Of a stretch of 64,000 nucleotides of DNA, positions 36,966 to 46,669 are shown piece after piece. The notes beneath the pieces were generated by a model. It was not told the DNA's origin. It saw nothing but the letters and a program-made list of their open reading frames with translations, and searched no databases. How positions within the stretch are numbered: the first letter of the stretch is position 1; each line of letters begins with the position of its first letter. This DNA is from Mariniflexile jejuense (GTDB lineage: Bacteria > Bacteroidota > Bacteroidia > Flavobacteriales > Flavobacteriaceae), in NCBI RefSeq assembly GCF_042675665.1, contig NZ_JBHTJI010000001.1, positions 1,860,001 to 1,924,000 of the forward strand, in the 5' to 3' direction. A program made the translations under genes and the position numbers.

Positions 36966-38330
36966 TTAAAATTCATCTACTACTGGTTTGCCATCCAACC
37001 AAGCTATCATATTTAATACTAAATAATTCCAATTTTGAAAGCCTTTGTTTAAAAGTGGTTCGCCTGTTTCTGGTTCGTAATATTCATGTAAAGCACCGTT
37101 TTTTTCAAAATCTTTCCCAAAAAGCCAAATGGTTTTTGATGCTAATTCTTTTGCTTCAGAAGTAAAACCGTAATCTTTCAACCCTTTAAAAACCATGTAA
37201 TTTGAAATACCCCAAATAGGACCACGCCAATTAGAAGGATTTGCACTAGCACGCATGCTGTACATTTTTTCCATTTTTGAAAGTGTTCGAACACCTGATT
37301 GGGAATTAAATGTTTTAGGATTAGCATAATGCTCTTTTACAATACGTTCTGCTTGATCTTGTGTTGCAATGCCTGCCCATAATGCTAAAAACCCAGACCA
37401 AACTTCGATACGCTGAATTATACAATCGTAATCGCGTGGGTAACCACTATGTATCATGAACTCTTTTCCTAATGTACTATCCAATCGGTTTACAGCAGGT
37501 GTTAAATTTAAATCGACGCTATAGAAAAATCCATCACGTTCATCCCAACAATGTTTTTGAATAGCTGTTTTTAAGTTTTTAGCATCTTCTGCAAATTCCT
37601 TGCCTATTTCAGATTGATTTAATCTATCAGCTAAATAAACCATCGCATTCAATTCTTTATACATTAAACAGTTTAAGTATATTGAACCTGAGCTTTTTGC
37701 AGGTCTAAAAAATGTAGCAGGATCGTTATCTACACCAATAGCAACATCATTTTGCCAATAATATAAACCCGTAGCTTTATTGCGATGATGTGATTTATAA
37801 TTATTTACAAATGCCTGTAAATGATAAAATTTTTCACGAAGCCATTCTGCATCACCTCCATTGGTTTTTGTTAAAAATGCTGCATGTTGCGCTAACACAG
37901 GCTTGTGCATATTTACATCATAAATGTTTTCGGGCATGATGTCTCTAGGTTTTGAATCTTCCCATATTACAATTGGCAAATAACCATCCCAATCTCCATA
38001 ATGAAGAAAATTAAGCACGCAACCTTGTTCGTATTTTATGGCTTCTTTTTTATCTTTTTCTGAACCTACATCGGTTAAAATTTGGCGAAGTGCAATGTTA
38101 CTTAACCACGAATCCCAATCCCACAGAACGTTATCATACTGATTACTACCTGGTGTTAAAAAAGGATAAACTAATGAACCGCTACTTGGGCGGTACATTT
38201 TTTTATAATCTTTATAAACATGTGATTTTATAATGGATGTATAATGCAAAAGAGAATCTTTAGTCTGACAAAAAACTAAAGTATTCACTAATAAAATAAC
38301 AAAAATTAAAACATATTCTTTTTTATTCAT
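36966..38330 (-). CDS. (alpha/alpha)6-barrel glycosidase, GH63/GH37 (MGH1-like)
   Basis: 454-residue exported protein (signal peptide MNKKEYVLIFVILLVNTLVFCQ). Motifs are of the inverting trehalase/GH63/mannosylglycerate-hydrolase group: NVLWDWDSWLSNIALRQ, YGDWDGYLPIVIWED, HKPVLAQHAAFL and RGPIWGISNYMVFKGL. The family cuts alpha-glucosidic or alpha-mannosidic bonds in characterised members, which does not match pectin backbone chemistry. Its position inside the pectin operon suggests it cuts a side-chain or an unsaturated product, but the sequence does not tell which. No other domain is seen. Confidence 0.72.
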   Translation of the reverse strand: MNKKEYVLIFVILLVNTLVFCQTKDSLLHYTSIIKSHVYKDYKKMYRPSSGSLVYPFLTPGSNQYDNVLWDWDSWLSNIALRQILTDVGSEKDKKEAIKYEQGCVLNFLHYGDWDGYLPIVIWEDSKPRDIMPENIYDVNMHKPVLAQHAAFLTKTNGGDAEWLREKFYHLQAFVNNYKSHHRNKATGLYYWQNDVAIGVDNDPATFFRPAKSSGSIYLNCLMYKELNAMVYLADRLNQSEIGKEFAEDAKNLKTAIQKHCWDERDGFFYSVDLNLTPAVNRLDSTLGKEFMIHSGYPRDYDCIIQRIEVWSGFLALWAGIATQDQAERIVKEHYANPKTFNSQSGVRTLSKMEKMYSMRASANPSNWRGPIWGISNYMVFKGLKDYGFTSEAKELASKTIWLFGKDFEKNGALHEYYEPETGEPLLNKGFQNWNYLVLNMIAWLDGKPVVDEF

Positions 38331-38348
38331 TTTTTTATACTTGGTTAG

Positions 38349-40892
38349 TTAAAACCATTCAATCTTTAAATCTTTAATTAAAGTAGCACCACTTCCTACT
38401 GTTCCTGTATGTTGAAAACTTAAACCTCCAAATGTGTTTTGTGTTATTTCAGTTTCTACATCTACTATCTTAACAACTTCATTCGCGTCATGTTCTGTAA
38501 AGTAATTCTCTGTGTTTTCAGCATGTACTATTAACTTATTACTTTTTACCTTAACAGTAATTTTACAATTTGGTCGATAAGACGAGGTTGAAACAGGCTC
38601 ACTTATAGGTGTTGCAATTCCATTTTCATATTTCATTAAAACAAAATCAACAGCATCGCTATATTTAGTTGTTCGTATTATACGAAGTGCATAGCCATTC
38701 ATATTTTTAACATCCATTTTTATACCAACATCCATATACTGTGCTCTGGCACTGCTAAAACCTTGACCAGCTGTTTTTGACGGTACTGCTGTAAAACTGA
38801 TTTTCATGTCGCCAAAATTATTCCCTACTGGTAAATAACGCATGCGTGCACCTTTCGTGTTTTGTACAAAACCATTTACGCCTGCAGCACCATTGATGCC
38901 TTCACCAAAAAACCAAGGGTCTCGACTATTATCGCCTTCCCAATTGTGTTCTTTTGTATCAAGTGGTGCATAACTATCTAGCGACCAATATCCTGCTATA
39001 ATTTCTGGTTGATATTTTCCCGACATATTTTCGAGGTTAGGAATTAATATTTTGGCATTGGATTTCACATCTTTTACAGTAATAACCTTATTGAAAATAG
39101 CCGTTTTTGATTCTCCTAAGTCACAACGAAGATGTTTAGGAGAAATACTAGCCATGATATAATAACCTACATCTCCAGATGATAGTTCGTAGCTTTTCAT
39201 TGGCTTATTAAACCTTGAAACCGCCACTTCAATAGGATGATTTCCTTTAGAATCTTTGCAGCGATACCATGTAATTAATGATTCATCATTAAAAGTCATA
39301 TCCAAAGAATAATCCAATTGAAGATTGCCTTCTTTAAATTTTGTGATTACTGGAAGTTTTGTAAAATTTGGTGGATTTATAAATGAAGGTGCAATATATA
39401 ATACGCTTGCCGACTCTAAACCTGATAGTGTTGAAGCTGTAACAATAACTTCTTTGGTTTCATTTTCATTGTTTGTTGGAATCACTAAACAAGTACCATT
39501 TTCATTAATCTGTAATTTAATTAGTGATTTGTATTTATCTTCAATTGCCCAATTTACTTTTTCACCTTTCATTTCAAAATTTCCAAAACGGTTTACAGTA
39601 GCCTCAAGTAACAAATTATCTTTTCCTGTTTCTAATGTTTGTTGGGTAGGTTTAATTGTTAATAAGGTTGGAATTGTTGAATAATCTCTTCTTGTTTCTA
39701 TTTCGGCTGCTTTAACAATTGGTTTTACACCCATTGGATCCCAATCATCATCACCTCGTAACAAATTATACGTATTGTAAACAATCTTATTTTTGTATTC
39801 GAAACGATACGCATTTAAAACATTTTTATTGGTCATATCAACTGTTGCAAAAGCGTCATTATTACCTATAAAAATTGACTTATTATTTAAACTAACATTA
39901 TATTGGTAGTAACGTGCTTCTGTATCTGGTATATCGCGCCATCCTATATAGTTTAAATCTTCTGCAGAAAATCGTGTATCTACTGCCGTTACTGGTCCAC
40001 GACCTTTTACAAAATACTGGTTTTCTCTAGTAAATGCTTGAATATCTGAATTTAAGAAAACAGCACCTGTACCGCGAGTTCCTCCAAATGGTTTTGATGA
40101 ATAAATTCCGAAGGTGCAGTTAAGGTATACTGCACTTCCATTAAGAGCATCATCAGTCGATTCAAAATGGCAACTTTCAAAAAGAGTTCGTTTACTTCCC
40201 CAAAAAGGTCCTAAATTTAGCCTACTCATAAAGCGTGTATTTCGAGCCACAACTTTATCGCCGTTAGAAAATATAAGCTGCCCTTGTACAATTGCTGAAC
40301 CTCTTTTTTCTCGATTTAATTTGGGATTTAAAGGGTAAATTAAATCGATATTACAGTAATTTCCGAAGGTGATGTTTTCCGCATACGTTCCATCACCTTT
40401 AATATTTAACATGGTAAAATTACCTTTTGCGCCCATAGTTTGACCTCGATTGCAAGCTATTACCACATTTTGAGGATCATCAGATAATCCGTGAAATTTT
40501 AACCATTCACATGAAATTTCTAATCCAAACGGCGTGTTTTCACCATCTTTTGGCAATCGAATTTCAGTATCATCAGGGTTATCTACCCAATATACCCAAG
40601 GTGCTATGTATAATACCATAGGTGAAGCTTCTGAGCCATGTGTTAGGTGTTTTGAAGCCTCATTAATTGAATTATAAACGTACTTGTATTTTGATGCTTC
40701 TTCGCTTGAAAGTTGCCCATCAATATAAAATGCTTTCGGGCCAAGTTCTATTTTCTTTGATTTGTAAATAATATAACTATTTGAAAAAATAATGTCTTTA
40801 TTCAAATTTTTATATTGCTGTTGAGAAAACAATACACTGTTTACAACTAAAAAAAGGCTTAAAAATATTTTAATATTGTCGTTTACTTTCAC
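38349..40892 (-). CDS. Large exported beta-helix protein, CE8-like without CE8 motifs
   Basis: 847 residues with a signal peptide (IFLSLFLVVNSVLFS). The start is GTG: in frame a stop lies three codons upstream and no ATG is available. Residues about 60-370 look like a right-handed beta-helix of the pectin-esterase type (YVYNSINEASKHL, FTMLNIKGDGTYAENITFGNY, GDKVVARNTRFMS, AVYLNCTFG), but the QDTLY, DFIFG and LGRPW motifs are absent. Two Ig-like segments (about 405-500 and 500-610) and a lectin-like C-terminal domain (about 640-847: GYWSLDSYAPLDT, SFQHTGTVGSGATLIKDLKIEWF) follow. It sits between a glycosidase and a GH28 gene. Function is unknown; a pectin-active esterase, lyase or binder is possible. 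Confidence 0.68.
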   Translation of the reverse strand: MKVNDNIKIFLSLFLVVNSVLFSQQQYKNLNKDIIFSNSYIIYKSKKIELGPKAFYIDGQLSSEEASKYKYVYNSINEASKHLTHGSEASPMVLYIAPWVYWVDNPDDTEIRLPKDGENTPFGLEISCEWLKFHGLSDDPQNVVIACNRGQTMGAKGNFTMLNIKGDGTYAENITFGNYCNIDLIYPLNPKLNREKRGSAIVQGQLIFSNGDKVVARNTRFMSRLNLGPFWGSKRTLFESCHFESTDDALNGSAVYLNCTFGIYSSKPFGGTRGTGAVFLNSDIQAFTRENQYFVKGRGPVTAVDTRFSAEDLNYIGWRDIPDTEARYYQYNVSLNNKSIFIGNNDAFATVDMTNKNVLNAYRFEYKNKIVYNTYNLLRGDDDWDPMGVKPIVKAAEIETRRDYSTIPTLLTIKPTQQTLETGKDNLLLEATVNRFGNFEMKGEKVNWAIEDKYKSLIKLQINENGTCLVIPTNNENETKEVIVTASTLSGLESASVLYIAPSFINPPNFTKLPVITKFKEGNLQLDYSLDMTFNDESLITWYRCKDSKGNHPIEVAVSRFNKPMKSYELSSGDVGYYIMASISPKHLRCDLGESKTAIFNKVITVKDVKSNAKILIPNLENMSGKYQPEIIAGYWSLDSYAPLDTKEHNWEGDNSRDPWFFGEGINGAAGVNGFVQNTKGARMRYLPVGNNFGDMKISFTAVPSKTAGQGFSSARAQYMDVGIKMDVKNMNGYALRIIRTTKYSDAVDFVLMKYENGIATPISEPVSTSSYRPNCKITVKVKSNKLIVHAENTENYFTEHDANEVVKIVDVETEITQNTFGGLSFQHTGTVGSGATLIKDLKIEWF

Positions 40893-40914
40893 ATCATTTT
40901 ATATTTATAATATT

Positions 40915-42243
40915 TTACTTAACTGTTTTTTTATTTACTACAACGTTGTTGAAAGTAACACCTTTTATAATGCTTTTATCATAATCACTATTTTTTGCAT
41001 TGATGTTTAAGTTTTCGAAAGTGAAGTTTGATAAACGGTCGTGCTCGGTTATTTTCATATCAAAAAACACATTACATTCAAGTTCGATGTTCTTCATTGT
41101 AATGTTATCTGAATATGATAAAGGCACTTCTTTTTTTCCTTTTAAATCGAAAAACTGTGTCCAAGGTTTTACATATATCATACTATTTGCATAGCCTTTT
41201 ATGTTTTCAACTCTTATAAATTCATATTTTTGAGGCGTATCTGGTCTCATTTTTAGCCATAGTAATCGAACTGCATCTTTTACTGTGCAATTTCTCATAA
41301 TAATATTTTTATTATGTATGGCTTCGCTACCACAAGTAAGCGCCGAATGGCAAAAACCAAAATTGCAATCTTCTATAATGATATTGCTATTTCCTCCGTT
41401 ATTTTCATCAGTATCTGCCCAAGGTCCTTTACCGCCTTTTAAAGCTATAGCATCATCATTAACTGCCATATAACAGCCTTTTATCAACACATTATTACAT
41501 ACATCAATATCAATAGCATCGGTACTTGGTGCTTTTACGGGTTGGTGTGGTGAAGTGATATGTACATCTAAAACTTTTACATTATTACATTGGTAGTAAT
41601 GACTACTCCAAAATCCAGAATTTTTTAGTTTTATATCCTGCATTTGCACGTTATTAGATTTCCAAACGAACACCAAACGAGGTCTTGAAACTTCTAAGTT
41701 TGTACACTTTGGATTTATGGCTCTACGCTCCCAAAAGGCTTCCCAATATTTAAGTCCGTTACCATCAATAGTTCCAGTTCCTGAAATAGTAAAACCATCA
41801 ACCCCATAGGCATTGACTAATGCTGGAAAGTAATCGAGGTTTTGCCCTTCCATACGTGATGGCATGATTGGGTAATTTTCAATATTATCTGAACCTTTTA
41901 AAACAGCACCTTCAGAAACATATAAATGTGTGTTTGGTTTAAAAAATAATGCGCCGCTTAAAAATGTTCCTTTTGGAATTATTATTACGCCACCACCATT
42001 ACTACTTGCATTGTCAATTGTTTTTTGAATTGCTTCGGTTTGTAATGTTGTACTATCATTTACAACACCAAAATCTGTAATAATATATGCTTTTCCTAAA
42101 GCTTTATAATCTACTTTGGTTACATCTTTAAACCAATCTGGAATTTTACTTCCGTCTGGAAAAAAATCATTATCGTTTTTTTGTGCACACGAAGATTGAA
42201 GTATTCCTGTGATACAGAAGATGTATAAATATATTTTCTTCAT
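40915..42243 (-). CDS. GH28 polygalacturonase lipoprotein
   Basis: 442-residue GH28 enzyme with lipobox QSSC (Cys19). The beta-helix opens ITDFGVVNDSTTLQTEAIQKTI. Active-site motifs are PSTDAIDID (N-x-D position occupied by Thr-Asp), VNDDAIALKGG (paired Asp), FCHSALTCGSE (His motif) and RLLWLKMRPD. The Ser-Thr-Asp in place of Asn-Thr-Asp is a small departure from the canonical first motif. It differs from the other two GH28s in the window, implying separate bond preferences, for example rhamnogalacturonan versus homogalacturonan or exo- versus endo-action. It lies 22 nt after the PL1 gene. Confidence 0.9.
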   Translation of the reverse strand: MKKIYLYIFCITGILQSSCAQKNDNDFFPDGSKIPDWFKDVTKVDYKALGKAYIITDFGVVNDSTTLQTEAIQKTIDNASSNGGGVIIIPKGTFLSGALFFKPNTHLYVSEGAVLKGSDNIENYPIMPSRMEGQNLDYFPALVNAYGVDGFTISGTGTIDGNGLKYWEAFWERRAINPKCTNLEVSRPRLVFVWKSNNVQMQDIKLKNSGFWSSHYYQCNNVKVLDVHITSPHQPVKAPSTDAIDIDVCNNVLIKGCYMAVNDDAIALKGGKGPWADTDENNGGNSNIIIEDCNFGFCHSALTCGSEAIHNKNIIMRNCTVKDAVRLLWLKMRPDTPQKYEFIRVENIKGYANSMIYVKPWTQFFDLKGKKEVPLSYSDNITMKNIELECNVFFDMKITEHDRLSNFTFENLNINAKNSDYDKSIIKGVTFNNVVVNKKTVK

Positions 42244-42265
42244 TTATTGAAATTTAGATTTTTTG

Positions 42266-45034
42266 CTATTGAACAATTATTTTTTGAGTATGTAAAACCT
42301 GCTTTGTACCTGTTTCGGATACTTTTAATATAAATACGCCTTTAGCATTGATTGTTATATTTTGAACGTTTGAACCTTCAATAAAGCCTTTAGCTACTTC
42401 TTTTCCTAAAATATCGAAAATTTTATATTCTGAATTTACGTTGTTATTCTTCATTTTAATAGAAAAAGTACCGTTGTTTGGTATTGGCCAAACTTTAACA
42501 TCTGCTAAGTTTTTCTTTTCAACAGATAATGCTAAATCGTACCCATTAAGAATATTAACTGTACGCGTCATACTATCTCCAGTAGAATCTGTAACTGTAA
42601 ATTTGAAAGAACCTAAGCCAGTTGCAGTTGGTGTAAATTCTACAATATTCCCAACTAAATTAGTTGTTCCATTCACAACATCAGATATGGAATAAGAAAC
42701 TCCACTTGTAAAACCTCTTGATAATTGTTGAATATTAACATCAATTTTTGCACCTGATGCAGTACTAAAATGTGGTGAAGACATCCATTGTAAATAGTAA
42801 TCTAAATTAGTGTATCCATCCATATTGTTATCAGCATTTGAATCTGAAAAATCTCCAGCAGGTGAATTAATATTAGTTCCTATGATTGTTTCGTACCAAT
42901 TTGGCAAACCGTCATTATCTGAATCCCAATTTGACGGTCTTGTTATGAATGGATAATTTTCATAGCCTCCAGCATCGGCTTCATTGTCTGGAAATCCTTT
43001 TTTTCCTGTAACACTTCCTGTAACTGAATAAGTTCCTGCTAAAGTTTCATTAATCATTCTAATATCATGATCATCAAAAACAGGTTGTACACAACCAACA
43101 TCAGACAATACACTTTTATAAGCTTGTCTTGCTGTTTGAGTTGTTACATAAGAAGGAAAAAATGGTGTATTAACAAATGTTTCGTAAGTTGTATTTGCAC
43201 CATTGGAGTCTCTTGATCTTCTTCCGTAGTCTTGGTTTGATTCATCAAAATATCCAGGCATTACATTACCAGCAAAATAGGCACGCTGCATGCCTTCACC
43301 TACGTTTTCATGATCCACTGTTAAAGCATATCTTGATAATTGCATACCAGGTCCTGGTTTATAATAATTACCAACAAAGTTCAGTTCTTTAGCACCTCCA
43401 TCAGTTGTTCTACTTCCCCAATTATATACTACATTATTTGTAATATCCAATCTTCCTGAATAGTAACCACTACCATCTAAACCACCTGCCAAACTCCAAT
43501 TACGCCCATAATTATGAGCTAATAAATTATGATGAAAACTACCAACATCACCACCAATTGATGCTGCATAACCATGCTCTGTACCAACTGGATAATTTTG
43601 ATGCCCTGCAGCATTTAAAGCTTCGGAAATTAAAGTACGTTGTAGCGTGATATTGTGTGCTCCTCTAGAACTGAAAGATTCATCGATGGTCCAACTTATA
43701 GAACAGTGATCTATAATACTATGATCACCACCTGTTAATCCCATTCCATCATAAGTTAAACCTCCTCCTAAACGAACACGTATGTTTTGAACTAAGTTAT
43801 CGTTACCTGTAATTCCTAAAGGTGCTCTTCTAATAGTAATGCCTTTTCCTGGTGCTGTTTGTCCTGCAATGGTTACATATGGCTGACTTGATACTAAACG
43901 CGAATAAAGCACTATAACACCTGACACGTTAAACACAATGGTTCTTGGACCTATATCATTGGTTACCGCTTCACGTAAACTTCCAGGACCACTATCATTT
44001 AAATTTGTAACTACTACAACTTTACCACCACGACCACCACGAGCAAAACGCCCATAACCTTCGGCTCCCGGAAAAGCTAATTGAGCTGGACGAAAACGCC
44101 ATACATTTCCTTTAGTAACCTCACTATTTCCTAACACTTCATCAATTCTCCAAAAATAAGTATCACCTGTATATAACCCATTTACTGTATAAGAAGCATT
44201 TGCTAGTTGTTGATTGCCTTTAAATTCAGGTGAAGCTGTAGTTGCTGCTTCAACGGAAGCCAAACTTGTGCCAAAATAAACGTTATGAGAAACTGCGTTT
44301 ATTGCAGCTGTCCATTGTAGTGTTGTGCTTCCTGAATTTAACTGTACATGCTCATTATTTTGGGCAGGTATTGGATTGGTGGCTTGATTAAAAATGTTTG
44401 GTGTATTTAACTCTATACCATTTAGCATTACATTTCTAAAATCGTAAGTACCTGAGGTTTCAGCTGCAAAAAGAATTACAACATCGTTACCTGTAGTTGC
44501 TTGAAATTTTAAGTAAACCGATTTTGCACTGGCAGTTGTTAATGCTCTTACAGTAGGTACAACATCATTTTGAACTAATACGCCATCAACTGAAACATCA
44601 ATAGGGCTATATGTATAGGTTTCACTATCTACAACATTTAAAAATGCTAATAGTGTATGTTCACCCGTTTCTAAACCGCTTATACGTACTTGTATTTGCC
44701 CACCTTGATTAGCGGTTGTTCCTTTAACAGTAACACCATCGCATACTAATCTTGCAAAATATGGTGTTTGAATACCTGTTTTATACCAATTAGTACCCAA
44801 AGCGTCACCAAAGCTTCCTGCTTTAGATACCGTAAATGTAACACCATTTATAGTATTTGTAGCCGACGTTCCAGAGCCAATAACCCACGGCGTATAATCA
44901 GGATCGCCAACCTCACTTGTATTTCTTCCAGATTGATCAAAATCTATTTTAACAACTGGGTTTTGGGCATTAACACCTATAAAAGATGTGATAATTAAGA
45001 GTGTTAACAGCCTAATTTTGTATTTTCTTAGCAT
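42266..45034 (-). CDS. Multidomain PL1 pectate lyase secreted by T9SS
   Basis: 922-residue secreted lyase. Signal peptide to about 23; an N-terminal malectin/CBM-like beta-sandwich (about 25-210, VVKIDFDQSGRNTSEVGDPDY); a fibronectin-III-like domain (about 215-315); PL1 catalytic domain (about 318-680: LAFPGAEGYGRFARGGRGG, LNDSGPGSLREAV, IIDHCSISWTIDESFS); a Ca-binding-style stretch DSDNDGLPNWYE (about 700); a cadherin/Ig-like part; and a T9SS type A sorting domain (about 850-922, VWPIPNNGTFSIKM...ILGKEVAKG...GVFILKV). The sorting domain indicates export through the type IX system to the surface or medium, so this is probably the first enzyme to attack pectin. It lies 23 nt after the PL10 gene. 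Confidence 0.93.
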   Translation of the reverse strand: MLRKYKIRLLTLLIITSFIGVNAQNPVVKIDFDQSGRNTSEVGDPDYTPWVIGSGTSATNTINGVTFTVSKAGSFGDALGTNWYKTGIQTPYFARLVCDGVTVKGTTANQGGQIQVRISGLETGEHTLLAFLNVVDSETYTYSPIDVSVDGVLVQNDVVPTVRALTTASAKSVYLKFQATTGNDVVILFAAETSGTYDFRNVMLNGIELNTPNIFNQATNPIPAQNNEHVQLNSGSTTLQWTAAINAVSHNVYFGTSLASVEAATTASPEFKGNQQLANASYTVNGLYTGDTYFWRIDEVLGNSEVTKGNVWRFRPAQLAFPGAEGYGRFARGGRGGKVVVVTNLNDSGPGSLREAVTNDIGPRTIVFNVSGVIVLYSRLVSSQPYVTIAGQTAPGKGITIRRAPLGITGNDNLVQNIRVRLGGGLTYDGMGLTGGDHSIIDHCSISWTIDESFSSRGAHNITLQRTLISEALNAAGHQNYPVGTEHGYAASIGGDVGSFHHNLLAHNYGRNWSLAGGLDGSGYYSGRLDITNNVVYNWGSRTTDGGAKELNFVGNYYKPGPGMQLSRYALTVDHENVGEGMQRAYFAGNVMPGYFDESNQDYGRRSRDSNGANTTYETFVNTPFFPSYVTTQTARQAYKSVLSDVGCVQPVFDDHDIRMINETLAGTYSVTGSVTGKKGFPDNEADAGGYENYPFITRPSNWDSDNDGLPNWYETIIGTNINSPAGDFSDSNADNNMDGYTNLDYYLQWMSSPHFSTASGAKIDVNIQQLSRGFTSGVSYSISDVVNGTTNLVGNIVEFTPTATGLGSFKFTVTDSTGDSMTRTVNILNGYDLALSVEKKNLADVKVWPIPNNGTFSIKMKNNNVNSEYKIFDILGKEVAKGFIEGSNVQNITINAKGVFILKVSETGTKQVLHTQKIIVQ

Positions 45035-45057
45035 TTTTATTTATTTTATTATTGATA

Positions 45058-46653
45058 TTATTTATTTAAAGTTTCTTTAGTATTTATATAATTAATTAAT
45101 AACTTCATATTTCTAATATAGGTTCCTGTTGAAATATATTTTTGGTCAGTTTTATCAGGATATGGTGACGTATCTGTTTCATCACCAACTCTAGTTGTAG
45201 CATATTCATTGGTTAATTCTATGTTTTTACCATCACCTATATATGGATTGCTTATGTAGGCACCTTTAGAAAGCCAACGGTTTTCATTATCAAGTTCATT
45301 TACGACCTCTACTATTTTAGAATCGTCAATTTTGAAATTAAACACGTATCGATTTAAATCATAAAAACTTTGAGGTGTACCTTTTTGTTGAAACTCTTTT
45401 GGTTTTAATGGTGAATCTTTAGTTACTTCTTCTACAGAAAGTTCTAAAACCTCTTTATATTCATCTTTTAACTCTTGAAGATTTACAAAGGATTTTCCAT
45501 AATAGTGAGACAGCAAATTCTTGTCATTCTCATCAATGTAGTAGCTTCCATATATTACATTAGAACCTTTACGATGTACATAAATTGGTTTATTGGTTTT
45601 AACGTCTACAAATGTTGGATGTATACGATGACCTTCAATTTTATCTACTGGTAATTTTACATCTTCTAACCACTTAATAGCTTTCGCAACACCTTCTAGA
45701 AATTGTTTATCGCCTGTTAATTGGTAAAATTTAATTAATAGTAATGCATTCTCACAGGTTGCACTTGGTAAAAATGCAGCAGGCTCATAAGTTCTTGCAC
45801 TTGCCACTTTCATATTCATATCTACTTGTTGCCCCCAAGCTCCACAGGTATCCTGAGATATTTTATAAAAATTCATTCCTTTATATATGGGTTCAAGAAA
45901 TCGTTCCTGACCCAATACCAAATAGCATTGCATTAGAAAATTTACGTTTTCCCATATAACATCATCATTAAAGGTATAAAATGGTGTATAATCTGGGAAG
46001 CCTTGTTTTTCATAACCTTTAACTAAAGGATACCTTTGTGGCCAACCACCATTGGGGTATTGGCTTTTCAAAATAAAATCCAAAGCTTTATCTAAAGCTG
46101 GTTTGTAGGTTGGATCCATTTTTTCTAAATACATTCTTAACAGAAAACGAGCTGCATCCGTAGTTACATCATCATCAAATGTTGAATTTCCATAATAATG
46201 CTGAAATTCTTCCAAACGCCATCCGTTTTTACCGATGGTATTGTACCATTGTTTTAGCGATCTATCTCCTGCAAAATCAATCATATAATTCCAACCACCT
46301 TCATGACTTTGCCCCCAAATTATGGCTCTTGCTGCTTTTTCTGCAGCTTTATAATAATATTCGTTTTTTGTTGCTCTGTAGGCATCAATAAACACATGCC
46401 CCATACTTATAGTTCCTGGGTGTTGTAACCAAATCATGGTTTTATAGGCTTCCATTTCTCCCCATTGGCGTGAGAAATCGGGCATATAATACCAAACAAA
46501 ACCACCATTGGTACTTACTTTTTCTACCATAAACTCGGTAGCTTTCAACATGGTTTCAATAACTCTTTCTTCTGAAATTTTCTGCTGTGCTTGAAATTTA
46601 AATCCGAAAATTAAGAAAGAAGCAATAATAAGAAAGTGGTTAGTTGGTTTCAT
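45058..46653 (-). CDS. PL10-like pectate lyase, exported
   Basis: 531 residues with a signal peptide (ending FKFQAQ). PL10 features are NGGFVWYYMPDFSRQWGEME, WGQSHEGGWNYMIDF, TFDDDVTTDAARFLLR, YPNGGWPQRYP, TFNDDVIWENVNFLMQ and the catalytic-Arg region VASARTYEPAAFLPSATCENA. It is a different subgroup from the PL10 half of the fusion at 34162-36165, with a longer N-terminal region and about 90 extra C-terminal residues lacking known motifs. It probably cleaves homogalacturonan by beta-elimination. It is cotranscribed with the PL1 gene, and the LamG-like gene lies 16 nt upstream. Confidence 0.88.
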   Translation of the reverse strand: MKPTNHFLIIASFLIFGFKFQAQQKISEERVIETMLKATEFMVEKVSTNGGFVWYYMPDFSRQWGEMEAYKTMIWLQHPGTISMGHVFIDAYRATKNEYYYKAAEKAARAIIWGQSHEGGWNYMIDFAGDRSLKQWYNTIGKNGWRLEEFQHYYGNSTFDDDVTTDAARFLLRMYLEKMDPTYKPALDKALDFILKSQYPNGGWPQRYPLVKGYEKQGFPDYTPFYTFNDDVIWENVNFLMQCYLVLGQERFLEPIYKGMNFYKISQDTCGAWGQQVDMNMKVASARTYEPAAFLPSATCENALLLIKFYQLTGDKQFLEGVAKAIKWLEDVKLPVDKIEGHRIHPTFVDVKTNKPIYVHRKGSNVIYGSYYIDENDKNLLSHYYGKSFVNLQELKDEYKEVLELSVEEVTKDSPLKPKEFQQKGTPQSFYDLNRYVFNFKIDDSKIVEVVNELDNENRWLSKGAYISNPYIGDGKNIELTNEYATTRVGDETDTSPYPDKTDQKYISTGTYIRNMKLLINYINTKETLNK

Positions 46654-46669
46654 TAATGATTAGTTTAAA

